The notes: generated by a model not told the origin, from the sequence alone. 64,000 nt of DNA from Candidatus Cryptobacteroides excrementipullorum (GCA_017695065.1 JADILZ010000054.1:1-64000); one strand, 5' to 3'; positions 44,178 to 52,723 are shown, numbered from the stretch's first letter. Program-made: numbers and translations.

Positions 44178-44204
44178 GACAGGATTTCTGTAAGAAATCC
44201 TGTC
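44178..44204. terminator. Perfect 12-bp hairpin after recF
   Basis: GACAGGATTTCT-GTA-AGAAATCCTGTC. It is a strong stem-loop, but no U tract follows directly on the + strand (ATAAATGATAAAATATTG), so it may be a processing or regulatory structure instead of an intrinsic terminator. Confidence 0.5.
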
Positions 44205-44250
44205 ATAAATGATAAAATATTGATTTTTAATATAATATTGTTAAACATAA

Positions 44251-44304
44251 ATTCGTCGAACTGACGTTAATATAGTAAAAAAGCAATTCGTCGCACTGAC
44301 GTTA
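44251..44304. repeat. Two 19-bp direct repeats before dciA
   Basis: ATTCGTCGAACTGACGTTA (44251-44269) and ATTCGTCGCACTGACGTTA (44286-44304) differ at one base and are 35 bases apart. Each contains a CGTC-N5-GACG dyad. The second ends five bases before the dciA start codon, a position suited to an operator or translational control site. Confidence 0.8.
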
Positions 44305-44309
44305 TACTT

Positions 44310-44690
44310 ATGGAAAAAGACAGAAAGACACAGTTTGAATCCCTTGGCTCATTCCGTCAGGCTCCCTCCAGGCTCGCCAAAAGGGAGGCATATACCATGG
44401 ATGAGCTTATTAAACAGTATATCAATGAAATGAAGCTGGTGAACGGACTTAACCGCCAGCGTATCTTCGAAGCATGGGACATGGCATCAGGGGCCGGAGC
44501 CTATACTGTAGGGAGGTATCTGAAGGGAGGTGTACTTTACTGCAGCATATCCTCATCTGTCGTCAGGAACAGGCTTTTTTTCCAGAAGTCAAGGATAAAG
44601 GATCTCATGAACGATTTCCTCAGGAAAGACGACCTGTTCGTCCGGAATGAGGGCGAAACGGAATTTGTCAAGGACATTGTCCTCCGTTGA
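44310..44690 (+). CDS. DciA-like protein (DUF721), putative helicase loader
   Basis: A 126-residue protein of the DUF721/DciA family. DciA recruits or loads the replicative helicase in bacteria without DnaC or DnaI. The N-terminus is basic and flexible (FRQAPSRLAKREAYTMDELIKQYINEMKLVNGLNRQRIFEAWDMASG), and GGVLYCSISSSVVRNRLFFQKSRIKDLMN matches the KH-like domain of the family. Its place downstream of recF fits. Two near-identical repeats lie directly before the start codon. Confidence 0.83.
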   Translation: MEKDRKTQFESLGSFRQAPSRLAKREAYTMDELIKQYINEMKLVNGLNRQRIFEAWDMASGAGAYTVGRYLKGGVLYCSISSSVVRNRLFFQKSRIKDLMNDFLRKDDLFVRNEGETEFVKDIVLR

Positions 44691-44820
44691 CACCTTATTA
44701 TTATAAACAGGTATTCGTATTGCCGTCCGTACCCTTGCGCGGAACATGGTGGATTTTTTTGAAAAAATGCTCGGAAACCTGAGACGCCACTGACATATTC
44801 TTACTAACTTTACAGCCATT

Positions 44821-45867
44821 ATGGACAAAAAACTGAAAATAGTCGCGGACAGGAACATCCCGTTTCTCGAAGGGGTATTCGAGCCTTATGCGGAAGTCGT
44901 GTATATAGACGGAAAAGATATAGGCAAGGATGACGTGAAAGATGCTGACGCATTGATAATCAGAACACGTACTGTATGCGACGCCTCCCTGCTCGACGGA
45001 ACGTCAGTGAGCATGATAGCCACGGCCACCATCGGGACCGACCATATAGACTTCCCCTATTGCAATGCCCACGGCATCGAGGTGCACAACGCAGAAGGTT
45101 GCAACGCCGGAGGTGTCATGCAGTATGTCTTTTCAGCCCTCTACGGGACTGCTTCCCGCAAGGCGATAAAGCTGGACAACCCTGTGATCGGCATTATTGG
45201 AGTGGGGAATGTCGGCCGGAAAGTGGAGCACATGGCTGAGCATCTCGGGTTCAAGGTCCTCCGGTATGATCCTCCGAGGGCCGAGGCTGAAGGCCCGGAG
45301 GCTTTCTGTTCGCTGGAGCATCTCCTGACCAGTTCCCAGATAGTCACCATGCACACGCCGCTTGACAGCACAACACGCAGGATGGCTGATGCCGGATTTT
45401 TCGCGATGATGCGTCCGGGTGCATTCTTCATCAACGCCTCCCGCGGGGAAGTGGTGGACGAGGATGCTCTGATGGAGGCCATCCCGAAACTCGGCCCCGT
45501 GATTATCGACACGTGGTGCAATGAGCCTGACATTAACAGGCGTCTTCTGGACATGGTGGACATTGCCACTCCGCATATCGCCGGATATTCATATCAGGGC
45601 AAGCAGAACGGCACAGCCTTTTCGGTAAGGGCTGTGGCAAGGCATTTCGGAATCAGCCAGCTGCTAGATTTTTTTCCTGCGACGGATTCTCCTGAGTATG
45701 AGCCGGTGAGGCTTGACCTGAGGGGAATGAACCAGGGGGAAATCACCTCTGTACTCCAGTACAATTACCCGATATTCACCGATGACTTCATGCTCAGGAT
45801 GCAGCCGGACAAGTTCGAGCAGCTCCGGTCAATGTACAAGTACCGCAGGGAAGTCTATGTAGATTGA
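44821..45867 (+). CDS. pdxB: 4-phosphoerythronate dehydrogenase
   Basis: Oxidises 4-phosphoerythronate in the DXP-dependent pathway to pyridoxal phosphate. The D-2-hydroxyacid dehydrogenase fold shows ADALIIRTRT near the N-terminus, ATIGTDHIDFPYCNAHGIEVHNAEGCNAGGVMQYVFSAL, the NAD site GIIGVGNVGRKVEHMAEHLGFKVLRYDPPR, INASRGEVVDEDAL, and TPHIAGYSYQGKQNGT. The IGTDHID and HIAGYS forms are characteristic of PdxB. At 348 residues the C-terminal domain is slightly shorter than in E. coli. It starts 130 bases after dciA. Confidence 0.9.
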   Translation: MDKKLKIVADRNIPFLEGVFEPYAEVVYIDGKDIGKDDVKDADALIIRTRTVCDASLLDGTSVSMIATATIGTDHIDFPYCNAHGIEVHNAEGCNAGGVMQYVFSALYGTASRKAIKLDNPVIGIIGVGNVGRKVEHMAEHLGFKVLRYDPPRAEAEGPEAFCSLEHLLTSSQIVTMHTPLDSTTRRMADAGFFAMMRPGAFFINASRGEVVDEDALMEAIPKLGPVIIDTWCNEPDINRRLLDMVDIATPHIAGYSYQGKQNGTAFSVRAVARHFGISQLLDFFPATDSPEYEPVRLDLRGMNQGEITSVLQYNYPIFTDDFMLRMQPDKFEQLRSMYKYRREVYVD

Positions 45868-45905
45868 GACAATACAGTAAAACTGATAAAACCAATAGTT
45901 GAGTT

Positions 45906-47486
45906 ATGTTCAATACAGATGATTTGAAGCAGATTGAATCGAGAGGTTCTTCTGCAGCTGTCGTCGAACAGCAGATCGAAAGGTTCAAGAAGGGGTTCCC
46001 CTGGATGAAAATCAGTGCGCCAGCCACTCCGCAGAAAGGTATTGCAGTCCTTTCCGGAGAGGAGGCTGATGCAGCTGTAAAGTATTATGAGTCAGCTCCT
46101 GTGAATGGAAAATGCAAATTTGTCCCGGCATCCGGGGCTGCATCCCGTATGTTCAAAGACCTTTTTGCAGGCCTTGATGCCCTGAAGGACGGGAAAGGCC
46201 TTGCTGAAGGTGCCCCGGCCCGCAGGTTCGTGGAGAACATAGACAGGTTCGCATTCTATGACAGCGCTGTCTTCGGACAGAAGGACACTTCGGACAAGTA
46301 TATGGAGACAGTCCTCTCCAGGACACTGAACGAGGAGCCGCTTGCATACGGGTCCAAGCCAAAGGGTGTCATAAAGTTCCACAAGTATGCCGATGAGGTA
46401 AGGACGGCTTTCGAGGAGCATCTTGTCGAGGCACAGGAGTATATGCGCAATGCTGACGGGACCGCCAACATTGTCGTGACCATATCCCCTGAGCATGAGC
46501 ATCTTTTCAGGGCTGTTCTTGATTCTGTAAAGGAGAAGTATGAAAAGCGTTTCGGGGTGAAGTACAATGTCACTTTCACCTTCCAGGACAAGGCTACGGA
46601 CACAGTTGCAGTGGATGTGAACAACAACCCTTTCAGGACAGAGACCGACTCTCTCCTTTTCCGTCCGGCCGGACACGGTGCTCTCATAAACAACCTCAAT
46701 GCCCTTTCCGAAGAGCTAGTCTCCATCAAGAATATAGATAATGTGGCTCATGACAGGTATCTTCCTGCTACTGCCAGATACAAGAAGGTCCTTATGGGCA
46801 AATGCCTGGAACTCAGGGACAAAATACACGGGTATCTGCGTGAACTCGATGCAGTTACAGAGAACTACGTCTCGTATCCCGAACCTTATCTGCCAGGTTA
46901 TTCCCCTCTGGGAAAGGACGAGGTTTACATGAAGCCGGAATGCCAGATGCTGTGTAACGATATCCAGGAGTTTCTTGAGAAGGAACTGTGCATCAGCCTG
47001 CCTGAAAGCGTGGACTGCAAGTCAAGGGTCATGATGCTCCGCCGAAAGCTCGACCGCCCTATCCGTGTCTGCGGGATGGTGAAGAACGAGGGTGAACCCG
47101 GAGGCGGTCCGTTCATCATCAGCGAGAAGGACGGCACTACGTCTCTCCAGATCCTGGAGGGTGTCCAGGTGAATATGGCGGACGAGCAGGCCCGCAAGTC
47201 GCTTTCTGAAGCTACGCATTTCAACCCTGTGGATATAGTCTGCTGTCTCCATGACTACAAGGGGAACAGTTTCGACCTCGGGAAGTTCGTTGATCATGAG
47301 GCGGGCTTCATCAGTTCCAAGAGCTACCAGGGACGTGAGCTGAAGGCACTTGAGCTTCCGGGGCTCTGGAACGGATCGATGAGCGACTGGAACACCCTCT
47401 TCGTAGAGGTGCCATCGGAGACGTTCAACCCTGTCAAGACAGTCCTCGACCTTCTCCGTCCGGCCCACCAGCCGGAAAACCGCTGA
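45906..47486 (+). CDS. DUF4301-family protein
   Basis: A 526-residue cytoplasmic protein matching the Bacteroidota family DUF4301, of unknown biochemical function. The N-terminus FNTDDLKQIESRGSSAAVVEQQIERFKKGFPWMKI and a later PASGAASRMFKDLFAGLDAL are typical; the latter resembles the phosphosugar or nucleotide loop of nucleotidyltransferase-like folds. RVCGMVKNEGEPGGGPF and CLHDYKGNSFDLGKFVDHEAGFIS mark a conserved C-terminal half. It follows pdxB by 38 bases and is ended by a strong hairpin. Confidence 0.85.
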   Translation: MFNTDDLKQIESRGSSAAVVEQQIERFKKGFPWMKISAPATPQKGIAVLSGEEADAAVKYYESAPVNGKCKFVPASGAASRMFKDLFAGLDALKDGKGLAEGAPARRFVENIDRFAFYDSAVFGQKDTSDKYMETVLSRTLNEEPLAYGSKPKGVIKFHKYADEVRTAFEEHLVEAQEYMRNADGTANIVVTISPEHEHLFRAVLDSVKEKYEKRFGVKYNVTFTFQDKATDTVAVDVNNNPFRTETDSLLFRPAGHGALINNLNALSEELVSIKNIDNVAHDRYLPATARYKKVLMGKCLELRDKIHGYLRELDAVTENYVSYPEPYLPGYSPLGKDEVYMKPECQMLCNDIQEFLEKELCISLPESVDCKSRVMMLRRKLDRPIRVCGMVKNEGEPGGGPFIISEKDGTTSLQILEGVQVNMADEQARKSLSEATHFNPVDIVCCLHDYKGNSFDLGKFVDHEAGFISSKSYQGRELKALELPGLWNGSMSDWNTLFVEVPSETFNPVKTVLDLLRPAHQPENR

Positions 47487-47515
47487 GCTTATCCCTTTAT
47501 ATAAAGGAGTGTTAC

Positions 47516-47565
47516 AAAATGACCTGGGGCTGGCATGTCGCCATTTTGGGACCCCAGGTCATTTT
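47516..47565. terminator. Terminator between the DUF4301 gene and the AraC-type gene
   Basis: AAAATGACCTGGGG and CCCCAGGTCATTTT form a 14-bp perfect stem around a 22-base loop, followed by TTATG on the + strand and preceded by A residues, so it can serve both convergent genes. Its TGACCTG arm resembles the palindrome at 48916-48956. Confidence 0.88.
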
Positions 47566-47584
47566 TTATGCTTCTGACAGATTA

Positions 47585-48772
47585 TCAGTTGCTCCTGTCC
47601 GGTATGTTTCCGTGCTGTTTCTGGAGCGGATGTCCGTCGGTGTCTCTCCACTCTTTCGGAGAACATCCCACGGACTTGGTGAACTGCCTGTGGAAGTTGG
47701 ACCTGTCGCTGAAGCCGACAACTTCGCTTATGAAATTAATGGAATAGTCCTTGTGGGTGAGCAGCATCTCCTTGGCTTCCTTGATTCTCAACTCTGTGCG
47801 CCAGCTCCGGAAATCTATGCCGAGTCTGTCCGTGAAGTACATCTGCAGCATCTCTTTTGTGGTCCCGAGTTCCTGTGCCGTCTCTTCACGGCTCTTGTCG
47901 TACTCTCTGTACCGTTTTTCCTTCACCCATTTCTCGAGTGACTTCTCAAGGGTCGAGAATGAGTCCCCGGCCTTTGTCTCCTGTCCCGTTTCCTGTCCGC
48001 CATGGTTCTTTTTCTTCCTTTTCCTGGAAAGGGGGCCCTGCTCTGAAAGTGCGTAATGTCCTACAGCGTCAAGGAGGAGTTTGTGGCTTCCGAGGAAGGA
48101 TATGAAGTTCCCTGCGAAGTATATCATGTAAAGTATGTAGAAGAACATGTATATCCTTATCAGGTTTTTCGGCAGGAAGACATATACCAGGATGAACATG
48201 TCGGTGAGCATTGTGAGTATGTAGCAGAACCTTATCCATTTGATCTTGTGCTCCTCGTCTTCATCATAATACTTCTCGAGCATCTTTATCGACCGCTTGT
48301 AGGCCCTGTCGAATATGATTATGAGGGAACAGCTCTGTATGATGAAAAGGATTATGCCCGCGTACAGAGTGACTTTGTGCAGCTTCGTGTTTTCCGAAAA
48401 GAATGATTCTATCAGCACGACGCTGGCCAGAAACACCAGGAAGATGCTCAGCATGAACTTGCTGGAGTCGATGAACCGTGGCTGTACCAGATTGATGAGG
48501 GAGTATGAGATGACTATGGAGGAAAATGCCACGACGATGAGCATGGTCAGTCCTGAAAATGCCTCATACCGTGGCGTTTCGGCATTGTACAGGGCATATC
48601 CGAAGACGAAGGCCCCGATCATGTAGTTGGTGGCCACTGTATATTTGGACCTTGTCAGCTTCTTTGCATATTCCGTCTTGGGCACCTTGATCAGAAGGAG
48701 GATGAGCGCCAATGTGCCGGATACGATAAGTGCATACAGCTGGAAGGACCTGGTATCAAGGAAATTTTCCAA
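47585..48772 (-). CDS. AraC-family regulator with N-terminal membrane domain
   Basis: A 395-residue protein with about six to seven membrane segments in roughly the first 230 residues, a charged linker (RKRKKKNHGGQETGQETKAGD), and a C-terminal AraC helix-turn-helix domain (EETAQELGTTKEMLQMYFTDRLGIDFRSWRTELRIKEAKEMLLTHKDYSINFISEVVGFSDRSNFHRQFTKSVGCSPKEWR). It probably senses an envelope or membrane signal and regulates DNA directly. This architecture is common in Bacteroidota. Palindromes with a TGACCTG arm lie at both ends of the gene. Confidence 0.87.
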   Translation of the reverse strand: MENFLDTRSFQLYALIVSGTLALILLLIKVPKTEYAKKLTRSKYTVATNYMIGAFVFGYALYNAETPRYEAFSGLTMLIVVAFSSIVISYSLINLVQPRFIDSSKFMLSIFLVFLASVVLIESFFSENTKLHKVTLYAGIILFIIQSCSLIIIFDRAYKRSIKMLEKYYDEDEEHKIKWIRFCYILTMLTDMFILVYVFLPKNLIRIYMFFYILYMIYFAGNFISFLGSHKLLLDAVGHYALSEQGPLSRKRKKKNHGGQETGQETKAGDSFSTLEKSLEKWVKEKRYREYDKSREETAQELGTTKEMLQMYFTDRLGIDFRSWRTELRIKEAKEMLLTHKDYSINFISEVVGFSDRSNFHRQFTKSVGCSPKEWRDTDGHPLQKQHGNIPDRSN

Positions 48773-48915
48773 AGTATGTGTCGGATTGGTTAAAAATCTT
48801 CAGTCTGTAATAATCAATGTCATTATGAACGGAGTGAAAGGACTGCGAGAGCGTTGCCGCCTTCATGCAGGTCCTCCGGTTTCGGGCAATTTCCTCCGTC
48901 CGGGATGACATTATC

Positions 48916-48956
48916 AAACTGACCTGAAGTCCGGTGGACAGAAATCAGGTCAGTTT
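48916..48956. repeat. Palindrome upstream of the AraC-type gene
   Basis: AAACTGACCTGA (48916-48927) and TCAGGTCAGTTT (48945-48956), a perfect 12-bp inverted repeat with a 17-base centre. It lies 144 bases before the regulator start codon and beyond the 3' end of the deoxyhypusine-synthase-like gene, so it may be an operator or a terminator. Confidence 0.7.
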
Positions 48957-48963
48957 ATGAAAG

Positions 48964-49008
48964 GCAGCGGATGCATATGACGGGACTTTCCCGGATATGC
49001 ACAGCTGC
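48964..49008 (-). terminator. Hairpin after the deoxyhypusine-synthase-like gene
   Basis: GCAGC and GCTGC close a longer imperfect stem (TGCATATGACGGGA / TCCCGGATATGCA) with a three-base loop, ten bases past the stop codon at 49019. The T tract after it is short, so it is a probable but weak terminator. Confidence 0.55.
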
Positions 49009-49018
49009 CTGCATTGGA

Positions 49019-49993
49019 CTACCAGCCAAGGATGTATGCGAACATCAGAGGGGCCACGATAGTGGCATCTGACTCCACGATGAATTTCGGGGTGTCCACA
49101 TCCAGCTTGCCCCATGTGATCTTCTCGTTAGGCACTGCGCCTGAGTAAGAACCGTATGAAGTGGTGCTGTCCGAAATCTGGCAGAAGTATTTCCACAGCG
49201 GTGTCCCTGTCCATCCCAGGTCCTGCTCCATCATAGGCACTACGCAGATAGGGAAGTCTCCGGCTGTACCGCCTCCGATCTGGAAGAAGCCTACGCCTTC
49301 TCCGCCGGAATTGTTCTTGTACCAGTCGGTAAGGAAAATCATAGTCTCGATTCCGTTCTTTATGATGTGCGGGTCGAGCTCTCCCTTGATGCAGTGAGCT
49401 GCAAAGATGTTGCCTGTGGTGCAGTCCTCCCATGCAGGGACGACGATAGGGATGTTCTTCTCACAGGCTGCAAGTACCCAGCTGTCCTTTGGGTCAATCT
49501 CGTAGTACTGCTCGAGAACTCCGCTGCGCAGAAGTCTGTAGATGACTTCATAAGGCAGAAGCCTCTCGCCCTTTGCCTGCATGTCTTTCCATATTTCGAG
49601 AAGGTGGTGCTCCAGACGGCGGAATGCCTCTTCTTCAGGAATGCAGGTATCAGTGACACGGTTCATGTGTTTGTCGAGGAGCTCTTTTTCCTGCTGCGGA
49701 GTGAGGTCCCTGTAGCCTGGTACCCTGTAGTAGTGGGAGTGGGCTACCAGATTCATGATATCTTCCTCGAGGTTGTTGGCTGAGCATGAAACTATCTGGA
49801 ACTTGTCCTGACGGATCATCTCGGCGAGGGAGATTCCCAGTTCGGCCGTACTCATGGCGCCGGCCATCGCCAACATCATCTTGCCACCTTTTTTCATGTG
49901 CTCGTCATACGCCTTGGCAGCATCCACGAGAGCTGCTGAGTTGAAATGGCGATAGTGGTGTGTAATGAACTGTGAAATAGGTCCTTTTTCCAT
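49019..49993 (-). CDS. Deoxyhypusine-synthase-family protein
   Basis: A 324-residue NAD-binding protein of the deoxyhypusine synthase family. GGKMMLAMAGAMSTAELGISLAEMI and IVSCSANNLEEDIMNLVAHSHY match the N-terminal half, PIVVPAWEDCTTGNIFAAHCI and GGGTAGDFPICVVPMM the middle, and EKITWGKLD retains the lysine that forms the enzyme-substrate imine in eukaryotic enzymes. Bacteria lack the eIF5A substrate; bacterial homologues are implicated in polyamine synthesis. It is divergent from lysA, whose fold family also includes polyamine-forming decarboxylases. The actual product is unknown. Confidence 0.87.
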   Translation of the reverse strand: MEKGPISQFITHHYRHFNSAALVDAAKAYDEHMKKGGKMMLAMAGAMSTAELGISLAEMIRQDKFQIVSCSANNLEEDIMNLVAHSHYYRVPGYRDLTPQQEKELLDKHMNRVTDTCIPEEEAFRRLEHHLLEIWKDMQAKGERLLPYEVIYRLLRSGVLEQYYEIDPKDSWVLAACEKNIPIVVPAWEDCTTGNIFAAHCIKGELDPHIIKNGIETMIFLTDWYKNNSGGEGVGFFQIGGGTAGDFPICVVPMMEQDLGWTGTPLWKYFCQISDSTTSYGSYSGAVPNEKITWGKLDVDTPKFIVESDATIVAPLMFAYILGW

Positions 49994-50084
49994 TTTCTAA
50001 ACCTTCAGTTTAATATTTTACCGAAATTTGTGCTGAACTTTGCCAAAGTTCAGAAATCAAAGCGCGAATTAACGATTTTTTCCC

Positions 50085-50092
50085 TATTTTTG
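50085..50092 (+). promoter_or_regulatory. -7 element for lysA
   Basis: TATTTTTG, 22 bases before the lysA start codon. No convincing TTTG is seen at the -33 position. Confidence 0.45.
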
Positions 50093-50114
50093 CAACCGTT
50101 TTGCACTTAAATTT

Positions 50115-51341
50115 ATGTTTGACCTCAGTTCCATAGAAAGATTCGAGCAGATAGCCACTCCTTTTTATTATTATGACATGGAGCTGCTTGACCGTACCCT
50201 CGACACTCTCGTGGAGCTTTCCGGCAAATACGGAGTGAGGGTGCATTATGCAGTCAAGGCCAATGTCGAGAGGCGCATCCTGCAGAAGATAAGTGCCAGG
50301 GGACTCGGGGCCGACTGCGTGAGCGGGAACGAGGTTGCACGGGCCATCGAATGCGGATTCCCTCCGGAGAAGATCGTATTCGCCGGGGTGGGGAAGAGCG
50401 ACAGGGAGATATACGGGGCCCTGACAGCCGGAATAGAGGCTTTCAACTGCGAGTCCCTCCATGAGATATATGTAATCAATGCGATGGCCTCGATGTACGG
50501 ACTCCGGGCAAGGGTGGCCGTGAGGATAAACCCCAATATCGACGCCCATACGCACAAGTATGTGACCACGGGCCTGTTCGAGAACAAGTTCGGCATAGCC
50601 TCGCATGAGTTCGATGACCTTGTGTCTCTGATAGGGCGGTGCGGCAGCATAGACTTCACCGGCCTGCATTTCCATATCGGTTCCCAGATAGCCGAGGTCT
50701 CGGATGTGTTTTCCCTTGAGGCCCGCCGTGTCAGTGAGATTGTCTCTTATTTTGAGGACAAGGGACTGACTGTCAATGAAGTGGATTTCGGCGGCGGTCT
50801 CGGCGTGGATTACGATGACCCGGACAGCGGCTCCGTGGCCCCGTTCGAGACATGGTTCAGGGCCATAACTGAAAATTTCCCTCCAAGGCCTGGAAGACAT
50901 ATCCACCTGGAGCCGGGAAGGTCCGTGGTGGCCCAGTGCGGTTCGCTGATTACCAGGGTGCTTTTCGTAAAGAGCGGGGAGACAAAGAATTTCCTGATCC
51001 TCGACGCGGGCATGAATGACCTTATAAGGCCGGCCCTTTACGGGGCATACCACAAGATTGAGAACCTTTCAGCGCGTTTCCGTCCTTCGTTCTCGGAGAT
51101 GCAGGCGTACGATGTCGTGGGGCCAGTGTGCGAGTCCAGCGATGTCTGGGGCCAGGGCAGGGTGCTGCCGCTGAGCGTAAGGGGGGACATCATGGCTATC
51201 AGGAGCGCCGGAGCGTACGGGCAGGTGATGGCCAGCCGCTACAACCTTAAGGATTTCGCCCCTGCTGTCTTTTCCGACACGCCTTGGGATGCGCCTGCCT
51301 ACGTGGACTATTTCGCCTCCGGGCATGCGGAGAGAGTGTGA
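50115..51341 (+). CDS. lysA: Diaminopimelate decarboxylase
   Basis: PLP enzyme making L-lysine from meso-diaminopimelate. HYAVKANVERRIL carries the PLP lysine, DCVSGNEVARAIECGFPPEKIVFAGVGKSDREI is the usual continuation, VTTGLFENKFGI the DAP-type specificity segment, HFHIGSQI and GGGLGVDYDD the phosphate-binding region, and GPVCESSDVWGQGRVLP with GAYGQVMASRYN the C-terminal active-site residues. Length 408. The specificity-helix sequence argues against an ornithine or carboxynorspermidine decarboxylase, though these are paralogues. Divergent from the deoxyhypusine-synthase-like gene. Confidence 0.9.
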   Translation: MFDLSSIERFEQIATPFYYYDMELLDRTLDTLVELSGKYGVRVHYAVKANVERRILQKISARGLGADCVSGNEVARAIECGFPPEKIVFAGVGKSDREIYGALTAGIEAFNCESLHEIYVINAMASMYGLRARVAVRINPNIDAHTHKYVTTGLFENKFGIASHEFDDLVSLIGRCGSIDFTGLHFHIGSQIAEVSDVFSLEARRVSEIVSYFEDKGLTVNEVDFGGGLGVDYDDPDSGSVAPFETWFRAITENFPPRPGRHIHLEPGRSVVAQCGSLITRVLFVKSGETKNFLILDAGMNDLIRPALYGAYHKIENLSARFRPSFSEMQAYDVVGPVCESSDVWGQGRVLPLSVRGDIMAIRSAGAYGQVMASRYNLKDFAPAVFSDTPWDAPAYVDYFASGHAERV

Positions 51342-51397
51342 CCGCTGCTTTCGAGGAAAACAGAATACGTTGATTGATAATGAAATAATATACAGAT

Positions 51398-52723
51398 ATG
51401 TTTGAAAACTTAGTTGACAGACTTGAAAGATCGTTCAAGATACTGAAAGGTGAGGGGAAGATCACGGAGATCAATGTCGCCGAGACACTGAAAGACATCA
51501 GGCGCGCCTTGCTGGACGCCGATGTAAGCTACAAGATAGCCAAGCAGTTCTGCGATGATGTGAAGAAGAAGGCCATGGGCCAGAACGTCCTGACAGCGGT
51601 CAAGCCTGAGCAGATGATGGTGAAGATCGTCCATGACGAACTTGCCGCTCTCATGGGAAGCGACTCCAGCGACATCAATATCAAGGGACAGCCGGGCATC
51701 GTGCTTGTGGCCGGTCTGAACGGTTCCGGTAAGACTACATTCTGCGGCAAGCTTGCATTGAACATAAAGAGCAAGAGGGGGATGAAAGTCCTTCTTGCCG
51801 CATGTGACACCTTCCGGCCTGCAGCCATCGACCAGCTGAAGGTACTCGGAGACCAGGTCGGGGTGCCTGTATATACCGAGCCTGGTGTGAAGGACCCTGT
51901 CAGCATAGCCCGCAATGCAGTATCCTATGCGAAAAGGGAGGGCTACCCGGTGGTCATCATCGATACGGCAGGACGGCTTGCTGTGGACCAGGAACTCATG
52001 GACGAGATTGCGGCTGTGCACTCTGCCGTCAAGCCTACCGAGACGCTTTTCGTAGTGGATGCCATGACCGGACAGGATGCTGTGGAGACGGCCAGGGTCT
52101 TCAACGACAGGCTTGACTTCGACGGAGTGGTCCTCACCAAGATGGATGGCGACACCCGCGGAGGTGCTGCGCTGAGTATCAAGGCGGTAGTAGGCAAGCC
52201 GATAAAGTTTGTCAGCTCCGGCGAGAAGATGGAGGCCCTGGATGTATTCTATCCGAAACGAATAGCCGACCGTATCCTCGGGATGGGAGACGTTGTCACT
52301 CTCGTTGAAAGGGCCCAGGAACAGTTTGACGAGGAGCAGGCCCGCAAGCTGAAGAAGAAACTGGCCAAGAACCAGTTCACCATATCTGATTTCTATGACC
52401 AGATACAGCAGGTCAAGAAGATGGGAAACATCAAGGATCTCGCATCCATGATACCTGGTATGGGCAAGGCTCTCAAGGATGTTGAGATAAAGGATGACGC
52501 GTTCAAGGGTATCGAGGCCATCATTCTGTCCATGACACCTGCCGAGCGGGAAAACCCTGAGATAATCAACGGAAGCCGCCGCAAACGTATCGCGGACGGC
52601 AGCGGCACATCAGTGGCAGAGGTTAACAGGCTTCTGAAGCAGTTCGAGGACACGCGTAAGGTAATGAAGACCGTGATGACGGGCAACGTCTCCGGGATGA
52701 TGCGGAATATGCGCAGGAGATAA
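51398..52723 (+). CDS. ffh: Signal recognition particle protein Ffh
   Basis: SRP54 GTPase that binds signal sequences with 4.5S RNA and targets ribosomes to the membrane. N domain ENLVDRLERSFKILKGEGKITEINVAETLKDIRRALLDADVSYKIAKQF, G domain with GLNGSGKTTFCGKLA, DTFRPAAIDQL, DTAGRLAVD and TKMDGDTRGG, then the methionine-rich M domain (MTPAERENPEIINGSRRKRIADGSGTSVAEVNRLLKQFEDTRKVMKTVM). It has 441 residues. A hairpin terminator follows. No 4.5S RNA gene is recognised in the window. Confidence 0.97.
   Translation: MFENLVDRLERSFKILKGEGKITEINVAETLKDIRRALLDADVSYKIAKQFCDDVKKKAMGQNVLTAVKPEQMMVKIVHDELAALMGSDSSDINIKGQPGIVLVAGLNGSGKTTFCGKLALNIKSKRGMKVLLAACDTFRPAAIDQLKVLGDQVGVPVYTEPGVKDPVSIARNAVSYAKREGYPVVIIDTAGRLAVDQELMDEIAAVHSAVKPTETLFVVDAMTGQDAVETARVFNDRLDFDGVVLTKMDGDTRGGAALSIKAVVGKPIKFVSSGEKMEALDVFYPKRIADRILGMGDVVTLVERAQEQFDEEQARKLKKKLAKNQFTISDFYDQIQQVKKMGNIKDLASMIPGMGKALKDVEIKDDAFKGIEAIILSMTPAERENPEIINGSRRKRIADGSGTSVAEVNRLLKQFEDTRKVMKTVMTGNVSGMMRNMRRR

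Larger units (their letters stand above)
44030..44309 (+). other. Structured spacer between recF and dciA
   Basis: A 280-base noncoding stretch. The first part is GC-rich and full of small hairpins: GGCCC-GTCA-GGGCC (44045-44058), CCCC-GCC-GGGG (about 44137-44147), GTCACC-GACA-GGTGAC (44150-44165). A perfect 12-bp stem at 44178-44204 follows. CCCGTCAGGG occurs twice (44047 and 44081). The remainder is AT-rich and carries two direct repeats before dciA. It could be an RNA element, a repetitive intergenic unit or a terminator cluster. Confidence 0.55.

Noticed and set aside
43938-44264. 108-residue plus-strand ORF after recF
   Set aside because: It starts inside recF in another frame and continues through the hairpin-rich spacer with low-complexity, arginine-rich sequence.
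44251-44304. Possible minimal CRISPR
   Set aside because: Only two 19-base repeats with a 16-base gap and no cas genes; better explained as an operator-like pair.
47519-47941. 140-residue plus-strand ORF
   Set aside because: It begins in the terminator hairpin and lies antisense to the AraC-type gene.
50010-51053. 347-residue minus-strand ORF
   Set aside because: Shadow of lysA and the upstream region; it covers the lysA -7 element.
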